From IMG/VR virus record IMGVR_UViG_3300025122_000100, positions 1-29,191 of that record: a DNA stretch of 29,191 nucleotides; one strand, 5' to 3'. The notes beneath the pieces were generated by a model. It saw nothing but the letters and a program-made list of their open reading frames with translations. It was not told where the DNA came from and ran no database searches. Origin of the DNA: a virus. The position numbers and the translations under genes are program-made. Numbering within the stretch: position 1 is the stretch's first letter; each line of letters opens with the position of its first letter. Positions 7,622 through 15,434 of this stretch are shown here, in pieces.

Positions 7622-8089
7622 ATGCAACAGTTAGACATGTTTGGGCACACCGCTGCCGCGCCAAGAAGCTTCTGGAGTCAGAAAAGAATAGGCGAGGTTG
7701 GTGGCGCGGTCCGTGGAACATTTAGTGGGATGACCAAGAAGTATGGTGCGATCAAGTCTTGGCATGGTGCTGGCAACAAGTACCATTGGAAGTCTGCCGC
7801 TCTAGCAGCGGCAGGCATTGCAGCTTCATATGGTGGTAGCTATGCACCGAGCATGGCTGGCGCTGCTGCTGGTGCGTACTTGGGTGGTCGCGCTGGAATG
7901 GCGGCTATGTCTGGATCTGCTATTGGACGGGGTATTGCTGGAACAGCACGACGTGGCGCTGCAGGTGTCATTGGAAACAAGGCCGCTGGCATGATGACAA
8001 GTCGTAGGCTTGGTGGACTGGGCGGTGGCGCAGCAGGTGCAGTATTGGGTGGCATGGCGATGGGGATTAATCGCTGGGCCTGGAGCTAA
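7622..8089 (+). CDS. Gly/Ala-rich membrane-active protein, 155 aa
   Basis: AAGGAG at 7608-7613 overlaps the preceding stop and sits eight bases before the ATG. After a polar N-terminus of about 55 residues (basic, with SFWSQKRIGEVGG), the rest is almost entirely Gly/Ala/Met with small-xxx-small periodicity (AAAGAYLGGRAGMAAM, GGLGGGAAGAVLGGMAMG). This is typical of tightly packed membrane helices. It shares composition and position with the 6632 gene and may be its partner. It is the last gene before the endonuclease cluster. A role in membrane penetration is inferred. Confidence 0.7.
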   Translation: MQQLDMFGHTAAAPRSFWSQKRIGEVGGAVRGTFSGMTKKYGAIKSWHGAGNKYHWKSAALAAAGIAASYGGSYAPSMAGAAAGAYLGGRAGMAAMSGSAIGRGIAGTARRGAAGVIGNKAAGMMTSRRLGGLGGGAAGAVLGGMAMGINRWAWS

Positions 8090-8098
8090 TACTAGAAT

Positions 8099-8545
8099 GT
8101 GGCCAGAAGGATCCGTAGACTCAAGAAACGCACACGCGATCTAACCGACCCGAACAACACTCGCTATATCACAGTTGGCCTCTCTAAAAGAAAGAGGCGC
8201 AAGAGCAAGAAGAAGACATCCTCCAAGAGGAAGAATGTCTACAGCTTGCCGGAGTACAAGAGGTGGAGGAAGGCTGTCTTCAAGAGAGATGGCTATGCTT
8301 GCAAGTTATGCGGCAAAAAAGACTATATCGAGGCGCATCACCTTCTACGGAAGGCTGATTATCCCGATTTGATCTTTGACGTGAATAATGGCATGACCCT
8401 GTGCGGACCTTGCACAGACAGGTCTTCCTGTCACGGCAAAGTAACTGGAAAAGAGTATAGGTACCTTCCTACTCTTATGAAAGAGATGTCTCCCCGACAA
8501 CGCGGGCGCTTCCAACGGTTACTCCAGAGTAAGGAGTTATGGTAA
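8099..8545 (+). CDS. HNH homing-type endonuclease, 148 aa
   Basis: The start is a GTG. The nearest GGAG (8082-8085) is 13 bases away, so the initiation site is less certain than for its neighbours. The first 45 residues are highly basic and probably bind DNA. The catalytic domain shows C68-x2-C71, E78-A-H80-H81, N97, C102-x2-C105 and H112, which is the arrangement of a zinc-stabilised HNH (beta-beta-alpha metal) nuclease. A basic helical tail (RQRGRFQRLLQSKEL) follows. The stop overlaps the start of a GIY-YIG gene. It is likely a free-standing mobile endonuclease lying between structural genes and terL. Confidence 0.85.
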   Translation: MARRIRRLKKRTRDLTDPNNTRYITVGLSKRKRRKSKKKTSSKRKNVYSLPEYKRWRKAVFKRDGYACKLCGKKDYIEAHHLLRKADYPDLIFDVNNGMTLCGPCTDRSSCHGKVTGKEYRYLPTLMKEMSPRQRGRFQRLLQSKELW

Positions 8546-9186
8546 TGGAACTGCATCCGTATTATGTCTATGAGTTAAGAGTCTCTGGTGATAAGAGCCC
8601 ATTCTATGTTGGAAAAGGTTCCAAGGATAGGATGTATCACCATGAACGAGCTGTTAGAAATGGTCGAATCCCCAACAAAAACCCTCATTTAGCAAACAAG
8701 ATTAAGAAAGCCTTAGCCGGATCTGGAATTGAATATCGGAAGGTATTCGAGTCTAGCAACGAGTTGGAGTGTCTGTCCTACGAGCGGGCACTTATCTCTA
8801 AGTACGGATTGGCCAATCTATGCAACATTGCGCCTGGTGGGAACCAACCACCGTCTACCAAAGGAAAGCCTGGGCCCAACAGGGGAAAGAAGCTTTCGGC
8901 AGAGCATAGAAGAAGGCTAAGCGAAGCTGGAAAAAGAAGGGTTACATCTGAAGCTACGAAGCGCAAGCTTAGTCTGGCTGGGCGGGGGAGGGTTGTGTCA
9001 GTCGAAACAAGGGAGAAGATAAGTTCTGGGCGAAGGGGTCCAGCCAATCCTCTGGCCAGGAAAGACCTATGGGATTCAATCGATCAGATTAGAGAGGACA
9101 AGAAGTCGGGGATGAGTTGGAGAGCGGTTGGGCGGAAATATGGAACCAGCCATCAGGTGATTCAAAGGATGTTGTCTTATGTCTAA
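8545..9186 (+). CDS. GIY-YIG homing endonuclease with NUMOD3-like repeats, 213 aa
   Basis: The frame also has an ATG at 8539, but AAGGAG at 8531-8536 is only two bases from it. The ATG at 8545 has eight-base spacing and a TAATG overlap, so I prefer 8545. The N-terminus shows the GIY-YIG core as YVYEL and FYVGKGS (residues 7-26), catalytic-type R29 with H33 nearby, and E80 in the third motif. It is followed by NUMOD3-like DNA-binding repeats (LSAEHRRRLSEAGKRR, TSEATKRKLSLAGRG, SVETREKISSGRRG) and a C-terminal helix-turn-helix (MSWRAVGRKYGTSHQVIQRML). It overlaps the terL start by eight bases. The nuclease assignment is firm; the target site is unknown. Confidence 0.9.
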   Translation: MELHPYYVYELRVSGDKSPFYVGKGSKDRMYHHERAVRNGRIPNKNPHLANKIKKALAGSGIEYRKVFESSNELECLSYERALISKYGLANLCNIAPGGNQPPSTKGKPGPNRGKKLSAEHRRRLSEAGKRRVTSEATKRKLSLAGRGRVVSVETREKISSGRRGPANPLARKDLWDSIDQIREDKKSGMSWRAVGRKYGTSHQVIQRMLSYV

Positions 9187-11197
9187 CCTTACCCTACATC
9201 CCGCCTGCATCCGCTGCAAAGAAACCAACACATTAAAGAGAGACCTCGTTGATGACGATGGCAATGTCGAGATGCGCAAAGGCCACTGGCCTATTGACTG
9301 CTCTGGCATTCCCCTAGATTACAAGGAGCTCTTAGAGACCCGTATCGGCAATCCCGAACTGCTATCCAAATTTACAGAAGAAGAGAACGAGCTCTTGCTA
9401 CAAGGGCTTGATCCAACTCGATGGGCTAAGCGCTGGCTCCTCCAAGAGAAGGGTGGATGGAAGACTCGTGGAGCTACCCCCTTCAACATGGACAAATACC
9501 AGTTGGATGAGGATGCTAAAGAGTACCAAGAGATCATGCTTAAGTGCACGGCCCGTCGCAAGGTCTTCCGAATGGGTCGTCGTACTGGAAAGACAGAGGC
9601 CATCGCAGTCCGTATCCTTCACTCTATGGTTACCTGGGCTCACGGCAACTGCAAGGTTCTTCTAGTCTGTCCATACCGATCCCAGATTGATCTGGTCTTC
9701 AAGAGAATTAGAGAGCTTATCCATAGCTCCGCTACCCTACAGAACTCCATCCGCAGACAAGTATCTAACCCATACCATGAGATCGAGTTGTTCAATGGCT
9801 CTTACATCAGAGGGTTTAGTGCGGGTACGAACTCTGGTAGTAATGCGTCCTCCGTTCGTGGACAAGCAGCAGACATTATCGTAATGGATGAGATGGATTA
9901 CCTTAACCCTGGTGACATTGACTCCATCACGGCTATCTTGATGGACCACCAGGAAACCCAGCTCTGGGCCTCTTCGACCCCTACGGGTCGTAGAGATAAG
10001 TTCTTTGAGTTCTGTCACGCTCCTGAGTTTAAGCAGTTCTACTTCCCATCTATGGCCAACCCTAACTGGAACGACTCCATGGAAAGAGAGTTCCGCAGGA
10101 TCTCTACCAAGTCTGGTTATATCCATGAGGTTCTAGCAGACTTCGGTGAAGAGGATATCGGTGTGTTCAAGAAGACGGATATCGATACAGCCATCCAACT
10201 AGGAACCAATTACAGCTATGCAGAGATGATCCCTAACACAAGGTGGGCTTACTCTATAGGAGTAGACTGGAACCCTGTTAAGGGCACAGAGATTGTAGTA
10301 GTTGGGGCGCGGCGTCCCACTGAGGATATGGGCGACGTACGCTTCAGAGTTGTTGCTACTCATACAATTGAGAAGCAGGAGTTCACAGAGATGGCAGCAA
10401 ACGAGGCTATCATCGCACTCAACCGGCAGTGGAATCCGTTGGCGATCTATCTTGACTATGGTGGCGGTGGTGTCAATCATCTAGAGCAACTTCGCATGTT
10501 CTCTAAGGGAAAGGACACAAAGACGGCAGACGGTAGGATTCGCCTAATCACCAAAGTCATTGATTTTGGCAAGTCTATTGAGATCTTTGATCCATGGTCT
10601 AAGCAGTCAACCAAGAAGCCAATGAAGCCAGTCATGGTAGAGAACGCAGTTCGCAAGATGGAGCAGCACAGGATCGAGCTGTCCTCCCATGATAATGTGT
10701 TGACAGCACAGATGCAGAACTATATTATTCAGAAGGTCACTGTAACCGGTCGCCCGGTTTACGGAATGTCCAATGAACTTGTAGGCGACCACAGGCTGGA
10801 CGCCTTTATGTTAGCGATGTTAGCTTTCCAGATGGAGGCCACTGAATTTGGTAAGCCAAGATGGGCTACCGGAATCAGAATCGCTGGCAAGTTGGGTGAG
10901 AAAGTCTCCGACGCTGTACTGAGGGCGCAGGGCCAAGCCAAGAAGGGAATGCAGGAGGAGCTGAAGCAAGACCTTCAAGGTGCCCAGCAGAGGAATCCTG
11001 ATACAGGATTCGGGCCTCGGTTTTTTAAGGGAAAGAACGTTGGTTACGCGAGTGATCTTGACCACGAGAGGGCCTGGGACGCCAGGATCGCCAAGAAAAG
11101 GCGCTCCTCCTTTGGACGACATAGTGGCCAGGGAACTAGGTCTTCAGGCCCTTCTTCCAGAAACTCACGCGGTATACCTCGCCGTAAAAACATTTAG
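9179..11197 (+). CDS. Phage terminase large subunit, 672 aa
   Basis: This is the ATP-driven DNA packaging motor and headful/genome-end nuclease. The ATPase domain has Walker A GRRTGKT (residues 133-139), Walker B IIVMDE (D237, E238) and a coupling motif SSTPTG. The C-terminal RNase H-like nuclease has three acidic positions: D363 (GVDWNP), D426 (YLDYGG) and D537/D541 (DHRLDA). An N-terminal extension of about 100 residues carries a CIRC pair. The C-terminal 40 or so residues are basic and disordered, fitting contact with DNA or portal. AAAGGA lies nine bases before the ATG. The gene is flanked by GIY-YIG genes on both sides, and a terminator hairpin follows the stop. No intron or intein interrupts it. 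Confidence 0.96.
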   Translation: MSNLTLHPACIRCKETNTLKRDLVDDDGNVEMRKGHWPIDCSGIPLDYKELLETRIGNPELLSKFTEEENELLLQGLDPTRWAKRWLLQEKGGWKTRGATPFNMDKYQLDEDAKEYQEIMLKCTARRKVFRMGRRTGKTEAIAVRILHSMVTWAHGNCKVLLVCPYRSQIDLVFKRIRELIHSSATLQNSIRRQVSNPYHEIELFNGSYIRGFSAGTNSGSNASSVRGQAADIIVMDEMDYLNPGDIDSITAILMDHQETQLWASSTPTGRRDKFFEFCHAPEFKQFYFPSMANPNWNDSMEREFRRISTKSGYIHEVLADFGEEDIGVFKKTDIDTAIQLGTNYSYAEMIPNTRWAYSIGVDWNPVKGTEIVVVGARRPTEDMGDVRFRVVATHTIEKQEFTEMAANEAIIALNRQWNPLAIYLDYGGGGVNHLEQLRMFSKGKDTKTADGRIRLITKVIDFGKSIEIFDPWSKQSTKKPMKPVMVENAVRKMEQHRIELSSHDNVLTAQMQNYIIQKVTVTGRPVYGMSNELVGDHRLDAFMLAMLAFQMEATEFGKPRWATGIRIAGKLGEKVSDAVLRAQGQAKKGMQEELKQDLQGAQQRNPDTGFGPRFFKGKNVGYASDLDHERAWDARIAKKRRSSFGRHSGQGTRSSGPSSRNSRGIPRRKNI

Positions 11198-11198
11198 T

Positions 11199-11271
11199 CC
11201 CCCCCCCCTGGGCCCCCTCTGATGTCTGGTTTTCCTCCTCCTCCCAGCATCAGTGTGGGGCCCTTTTTTTT
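11199..11271 (+). terminator. Strong rho-independent terminator after terL
   Basis: GGGCCCC (11210-11216) pairs with GGGGCCC (11257-11263). After a small internal mismatch, CTGATG (11219-11224) pairs with CATCAG (11248-11253). The loop is about 23 bases and pyrimidine-rich. Eight T residues follow at 11264-11271, the classic layout. A run of ten C at 11199-11208 lies just before the stem. Only 14 bases separate the T-run from the next start codon, so no promoter fits in between. Confidence 0.85.
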
Positions 11272-11285
11272 ATTTGAGGTAGCAT

Positions 11286-11834
11286 ATGAAGAAGTCTGGA
11301 ATATACAGAATCAAACATAGAGACTCAGAGAAGTTCTATATTGGAAGTAGTAACGATATTGTTGCCAGGTGGCGATGCCACATGTCTGAGCTTAGACGTA
11401 ATGTGCACCACAACTCCCACTTGCAAAACGCTTGGAATAAATACAAGGAGAGGTTTAATTTTGAGGTGGTACTATATTGTGATCCAGAGGACTTGATCTT
11501 CTATGAGCAACGGTTTTTGGACTTCTACAAAAAGGATTGGAAAATGCTATATAACGTTAGAGTTGTTGCTGAGAGTAATAGAGGTGTTAAGAAGCGCCCT
11601 CACTCAGATGCAACGAAGAGAAAGATGAGTGAAGCTCGGAGGGGTAAGCCTTGCTTGGGCCTACGAGGAAAGCCTAGTAATCGTAGGACTCTGTCTGATG
11701 AGCAGGTGAGGGAGATTAGAGCTAGGTATACAGGTGCTTGGGGGCAAAAGAAGCGACTTGCTGTTGAGTTTGAAGCGAGTGAACGATCTATTGGAAGGAT
11801 CTTGAATGTGGAATCTTACCTGGAGGTTTTCTAA
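11286..11834 (+). CDS. GIY-YIG homing endonuclease, 182 aa
   Basis: This is a textbook GIY-YIG domain: GIY at residues 5-7, YIGSS at 18-22, R28, H32 and E74 (YEQRFL). It is followed by a NUMOD3-like stretch (SDATKRKMSEARRGKP) and a C-terminal helix-turn-helix region (LSDEQVREIRARY, LAVEFEASERSIGRIL). The start has GAGGT at 11276-11280. The DNA looks more AT-rich than that of neighbouring structural genes. It lies directly behind the terL terminator and overlaps the next structural gene by TAATG. It probably spreads by cutting a site in or near terL in related phages; the site is not known. Confidence 0.93.
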   Translation: MKKSGIYRIKHRDSEKFYIGSSNDIVARWRCHMSELRRNVHHNSHLQNAWNKYKERFNFEVVLYCDPEDLIFYEQRFLDFYKKDWKMLYNVRVVAESNRGVKKRPHSDATKRKMSEARRGKPCLGLRGKPSNRRTLSDEQVREIRARYTGAWGQKKRLAVEFEASERSIGRILNVESYLEVF

Positions 11835-12319
11835 TGGCCCTGGGGATCTACACATACGTACCTACCACCAACACCTTCTCCCTCGTTTCAGTGGGCACTC
11901 AGCTCAGTCCAATCACAGCTGCGTTGAATGGCAGGGATGGTGAGACAAGTACACAAAGACTATATCTAAGAAACAATGATGTAACACGATGGTATGACAC
12001 CATCACAATCACACCCAATCCACAATCTCTCACAGGTCCTGGCAATGTAAACAGCTGGACCGTTAAGGTTCTGGGTGGAGACGTAGAGCCGTCGGCAACG
12101 GACTGGTCCAACCGGATCTCTGGGACCGCGCTTACATCTACCGCCACTCTAGGAACCGCCTCACCTCGTAGGCACTTTGTCTCCAATGTAGGATCTGCTG
12201 CTGGAGGGACTGATGACTACTTCCCATTCTGGTTACAGATCGTTGTGCCACGCGGTACCCGCAACTCGGTTCAAACAGGCATCTCGCTGACACTCACATC
12301 TAATGAGATTGTTGTGTAA
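11834..12319 (+). CDS. Predicted beta-rich virion structural protein, 161 aa
   Basis: The start is by TAATG overlap with the GIY-YIG stop. The protein is Thr/Ser/Asn-rich with alternating hydrophobic residues throughout (DTITITPNPQSL, SWTVKVLGGDVEP, FWLQIVVPRGT, ISLTLTSNEIVV). This is typical of a beta-sandwich such as those in phage decoration or fibre proteins. It has no catalytic motif or signal peptide. It starts a run of coupled genes to 14946. It is probably a virion component; the exact position is unknown. Confidence 0.7.
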   Translation: MALGIYTYVPTTNTFSLVSVGTQLSPITAALNGRDGETSTQRLYLRNNDVTRWYDTITITPNPQSLTGPGNVNSWTVKVLGGDVEPSATDWSNRISGTALTSTATLGTASPRRHFVSNVGSAAGGTDDYFPFWLQIVVPRGTRNSVQTGISLTLTSNEIVV

Positions 12320-12426
12320 TGGCTGATATTGCTATCACCACCACGAGCCCCGCTCCGATCAAGAAGTTGAAGAAGTCTGACAAGGATGTCTTGCGTAAGA
12401 AGCCCATCAGAACCAAAGGTAAGTAA
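12319..12426 (+). CDS. Tiny gene, 35 aa, paralogue of the next gene's N-terminus
   Basis: The ATG overlaps the previous stop (TAATG) and the stop overlaps the next ATG the same way, so the frame is bounded by coupled genes. The product starts MADIAITTTSPAPI, followed by a Lys-rich part (KKLKKSDKDVLRKKP). The next protein starts MADITITVASPAPI, then DQLSESDQDILHTNP. The match covers about 30 residues and differs mainly at third codon positions at the DNA level, implying an old tandem duplication kept under protein-level selection. The charge is opposite: basic here, acidic in the neighbour. Function unknown. Confidence 0.7.
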   Translation: MADIAITTTSPAPIKKLKKSDKDVLRKKPIRTKGK

Positions 12427-12845
12427 TGGCCGATATCACTATTACAGTAGCCAGCCCAGCACCCATAGACCAGCTCTCTGAGTCAGATCAGGACATCCTT
12501 CACACAAACCCTGAGTTCAAGCCAAACAAGGAAAGTCGATTCGCAGAGGTTGAGTCAGAGCGTGAGGGTGGCACGGTAGACACAGAGCCAGAGTTAAAGC
12601 CTGAGGTTATTATCGAAGGTTACAAAGAAGTTGAGAGGAGGGTAGAGGGGTATCTTGGTGTAATTCAAGAGAGGGCCAGGGACCTCATCATGCCAATAGA
12701 CAGGGCTGCTAAGCCCGACTTGTACCGATGTGCCAACGAGTTGTATGGCGCTCCGGAACCTGTAACCGCTATTACCTTTGATATGTATTTGCAGGCTCTG
12801 CGGTATATCAAGGATGTTGGGTTGGAGATCGGGAGGAGTTCATAA
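12426..12845 (+). CDS. Hypothetical acidic structural-cluster protein, 139 aa
   Basis: Translation is coupled by TAATG at both ends. The N-terminal 30 or so residues are a diverged copy of the 35-residue protein just upstream. An acidic, disordered stretch follows (about residues 24-60), and then a helical domain with hydrophobic periodicity (VERRVEGYLGVIQERARDLI, FDMYLQALRYIKDVGLEI). No enzyme motif is present. Its size and place in the late cluster suggest a small assembly or head-completion factor, but no family was recognised. Confidence 0.7.
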   Translation: MADITITVASPAPIDQLSESDQDILHTNPEFKPNKESRFAEVESEREGGTVDTEPELKPEVIIEGYKEVERRVEGYLGVIQERARDLIMPIDRAAKPDLYRCANELYGAPEPVTAITFDMYLQALRYIKDVGLEIGRSS

Positions 12846-13249
12846 TGGCGTTGACACCACAACAGTTGCATCAACTTAACAAGTCACAAGCGGAGCAGGA
12901 GATTGAGCAGCTCAAGGCGCTCTATGCCCGACTGTATCCATTCATCATAAGAGACTTCTATCACAGGCTTGATCTAGACAAGTTCCTTCTTGAGCTGGAC
13001 ATCAAACTTGTTGGACACGTACACCCAGGTGTAACTAGTGGACCTGCAGCAACACTGATCCCAGGACTTCCCCCATCTACAATAGACGACACTCTTGGTA
13101 AGGCTCTAGTTATTAGCTCGCCAATCGTCGTTGCTGATGCACAAGCCAGTGGGCTGGCTGGGGGTGTTTCTGACACTGGCGTCTCTACCGCTATGTCAGA
13201 GGAGAGAGTTCCACTAGATGGGCGGCCTGATACGCCGTTGGTTGTGTAA
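12845..13249 (+). CDS. Hypothetical protein with N-terminal coiled coil, 134 aa
   Basis: The start is by TAATG overlap. Residues 5-30 (QQLHQLNKSQAEQEIEQLKA) look like a coiled coil. A short domain ends in GHVHPGVTSGPA, a His/Gly turn resembling those in baseplate- or spike-associated phage proteins, though this is weak evidence. The C-terminal half is Gly/Pro/Ser/Val-rich and probably extended. The gene is coupled to the 565-residue gene downstream. It is probably a minor virion or assembly protein, not identified further. Confidence 0.65.
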   Translation: MALTPQQLHQLNKSQAEQEIEQLKALYARLYPFIIRDFYHRLDLDKFLLELDIKLVGHVHPGVTSGPAATLIPGLPPSTIDDTLGKALVISSPIVVADAQASGLAGGVSDTGVSTAMSEERVPLDGRPDTPLVV

Positions 13250-14946
13250 TGAATGTACAGCTAGCTATGCAGCACATGACAAAGGCACAGTGTGTCGTTC
13301 AAGCCTACGAAGAGTTCCTGTACGGAAAGTTGCAGGAGGGTGGGTTTGGTGCGGAGTTTGCTGTCGATGCCATGCAGGCCAAGTATCTTGTTAAGCAACA
13401 AGAAAGCTCTGAGACGATGGTTTTTGCGATGGAGAATCGATTAGGCTCTCCTGACGCTCACCCTAACGTTGGGAGAGATTCGGAGCCTACTCCAGAGGAG
13501 TATGCTGCCGCACAAGCTGAGACTCAAGAGCGAGAGAAGAGGGATAGGGATAAAAACCCCCATGAGAATCCAGGCACGATTGATCTGGGCTTTGGTATTG
13601 GGACACTTGTCGACGACAAGGGAAATGACAAGGACGCGATTACCTTCTTTAAGAATCGAAAGGTCGGAGGGACTCTTGGCGGTATGTTCGGCCTAGACGA
13701 CTCAGGGCAGGAGTTGTCCGCTAGAGCAAAGGCCGAGAAGTTTATGGCCGACTGCATTCCGTGCGATGGCCGTGACTTCCCAGATATGGACTTCTTTCGC
13801 GACTCATTCCTAAGGACTCTGCAGCAAGATCTTAAGCAGCGCTTCGCCTGGATGGATCAGTTCGAGGGCTTCCTAAACAATATCGATCCTTTCGAGGGAC
13901 TCTGCAACCTGCTCAACCTGCTCAATTTCCTTTGCTTGCCTGACATCATGCTTATGTACATGGTCTTGATGAATACCTTGCGAGCAGAGATTGCCGCGCT
14001 CAAGAACATCAGTCTGGGAGATGCTGTCTTTGATATTGCAAGCGCTATCCTTCGCCCCTATATTGCTGGCCTCTCACAACTTCTAGATCTATGGATTAGC
14101 GCCCTCATCGCCCCTATTGAATGTGTTATTGATGCGATTCTGGCGCAGGCATCCAAGCTAGACTTCTCAGACGATAAAGAGACGACTCGGTCATGGAGGC
14201 AGCAGGCAAGCAAGACTAAGAGGGACGTAGTTGGCTGGACCAAGGCGACCTTGGATGGCTCCGGTCCCCGACGTACTACCACTGAATTCTACGAAGTTAG
14301 AGGCGATACCTTGGACCTTGATCATCGGGGTACACTCAAGCGTGATGTTAAGTCAGATCCTTCCCGTACAGTGGGTGAGTTTTCACCTCGTGGGGCCGGT
14401 CCTGGAGCAGTCAACGCAGCCAATACCATGTTAGAAAGACTAACAGATTCACTCATTAAGGGAGTGGCAGGATTAAGAGATGGGTTATTGGTAGTCGAAG
14501 AAGAGCTTAAGGCTCTTATGGGCGCAGAAAGCGACCGGATGGATAAGGCGCTGACACTCAGTCAGAACCTGAAGTTGATCGCCAGGCTCGTCAATATCTT
14601 TAGGCGATTCTGGGAGATCGGAGAGAAGTTCTCCAACGGAGAGCAGGTTAATATCTGTGCCGGGCCCCTGGAAGAAGAGGCGGTTCGTGAGATCGTTGAG
14701 ACCATCTTTGAGACGAAGGTACATGATGGGCTTGAGAGCGGGCCAAGGGAAGGCGGTGGAGCACGCATCATTGAAGATGAAGACGGTGCTTTCGAAGGTA
14801 TCGACTATTCGATTCCAGGATCCTACAAAGATGGAAGACCAGAGACCAAGTTCATCTCGATGGCTGGCTGCATGGGCCGCAGCCCAAGCACCGATGCCCT
14901 TAAGGTCCAACGTTGGATTCTGGAGATGGCCAAGGAAGAGGCATGA
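13249..14946 (+). CDS. Large unknown late-cluster protein, 565 aa
   Basis: The start is by TAATG coupling. Residues 1-65 are helical. Residues 75-120 are acidic and low complexity. A strongly hydrophobic helical block lies at about 218-300 (LCNLLNLLNFLCLPDIMLMY, FDIASAILRPYIAGL, LDLWISALIAPIECVIDAIL) and could be buried or membrane-inserting. The second half is mixed helical with several cysteines. It precedes the portal-side HNH gene and overlaps it by ATGA. The hydrophobic core is unusual for an external capsid protein and would suit an internal or neck protein, but I recognise no family. Confidence 0.75.
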   Translation: MNVQLAMQHMTKAQCVVQAYEEFLYGKLQEGGFGAEFAVDAMQAKYLVKQQESSETMVFAMENRLGSPDAHPNVGRDSEPTPEEYAAAQAETQEREKRDRDKNPHENPGTIDLGFGIGTLVDDKGNDKDAITFFKNRKVGGTLGGMFGLDDSGQELSARAKAEKFMADCIPCDGRDFPDMDFFRDSFLRTLQQDLKQRFAWMDQFEGFLNNIDPFEGLCNLLNLLNFLCLPDIMLMYMVLMNTLRAEIAALKNISLGDAVFDIASAILRPYIAGLSQLLDLWISALIAPIECVIDAILAQASKLDFSDDKETTRSWRQQASKTKRDVVGWTKATLDGSGPRRTTTEFYEVRGDTLDLDHRGTLKRDVKSDPSRTVGEFSPRGAGPGAVNAANTMLERLTDSLIKGVAGLRDGLLVVEEELKALMGAESDRMDKALTLSQNLKLIARLVNIFRRFWEIGEKFSNGEQVNICAGPLEEEAVREIVETIFETKVHDGLESGPREGGGARIIEDEDGAFEGIDYSIPGSYKDGRPETKFISMAGCMGRSPSTDALKVQRWILEMAKEEA

Positions 14947-15434
14947 AGGTTTGCATAAGGTGCAAAGAAGAAAAGTTGATGGCTGATTTCAATGCGAATA
15001 GTCGACAGTCTGATGGGAGGGATATCTATTGCAGAGAGTGCGCCAGACTCAAGCTTAAGGCATGGCGAGCTGAGAATTTTGAGCAGTACACTCAGAGTCG
15101 TCGTACCAGACTGGTGAAGCAATGGCACAAAGCATTGTGGAAGAGTGCTCGCAAAAGCGCCTCTGATCGAAATTTGGAGTTCAATCTGTCGCCCGAGGAT
15201 GTATTAGAACTTTATGAAGAGCAGGGTGGCCGGTGTTTCTGGTTTAATTTGGAGCTAAAGCCATCCGAAGTGCCTAGAGATCCCAGGCAACCATCTTTAG
15301 ATCGCTTGGATAACTCAAAAGGATATATAATGGACAATGTCGTTTTAACATGCTTAGCCGCAAATCTTGGCAGATGCATCACTCCACGCTCGGAATGGGA
15401 GCGCTTCCTAGAGTTGCTTAGAGAGGAGATCTAA
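14943..15434 (+). CDS. HNH-like homing endonuclease with N-terminal zinc ribbon, 163 aa
   Basis: The frame opens with a TTG at 14913, but the ATG at 14943 is preferred. It overlaps the preceding TGA as ATGA, and AAGGAAGAG lies just upstream. The N-terminus has C4-x2-C7 and C30-x2-C33, a zinc-ribbon layout seen in endonuclease-VII-like and HNH phage proteins. The C-terminal domain has C98, the segment SLDRLDNSKGY (118-128), N132 and C137 with N141, matching the SLDRID-GY-N-C-N pattern of a common phage HNH subfamily. It is inserted exactly between the 565-residue gene and portal, with TAATG coupling to portal. A mobile nuclease is likely; the classical catalytic His pair is not evident. Confidence 0.78.
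   Translation: MKVCIRCKEEKLMADFNANSRQSDGRDIYCRECARLKLKAWRAENFEQYTQSRRTRLVKQWHKALWKSARKSASDRNLEFNLSPEDVLELYEEQGGRCFWFNLELKPSEVPRDPRQPSLDRLDNSKGYIMDNVVLTCLAANLGRCITPRSEWERFLELLREEI

Noticed and set aside
9179-11197. Intron or intein in terL, expected next to homing endonucleases
   Set aside because: The ATPase and nuclease motifs are in order in one uninterrupted frame with no intein splice-type residues or insert.
14913-14942. TTG start for the portal-side HNH-like gene
   Set aside because: The ATG at 14943 has a better ribosome site and a coupled ATGA overlap.
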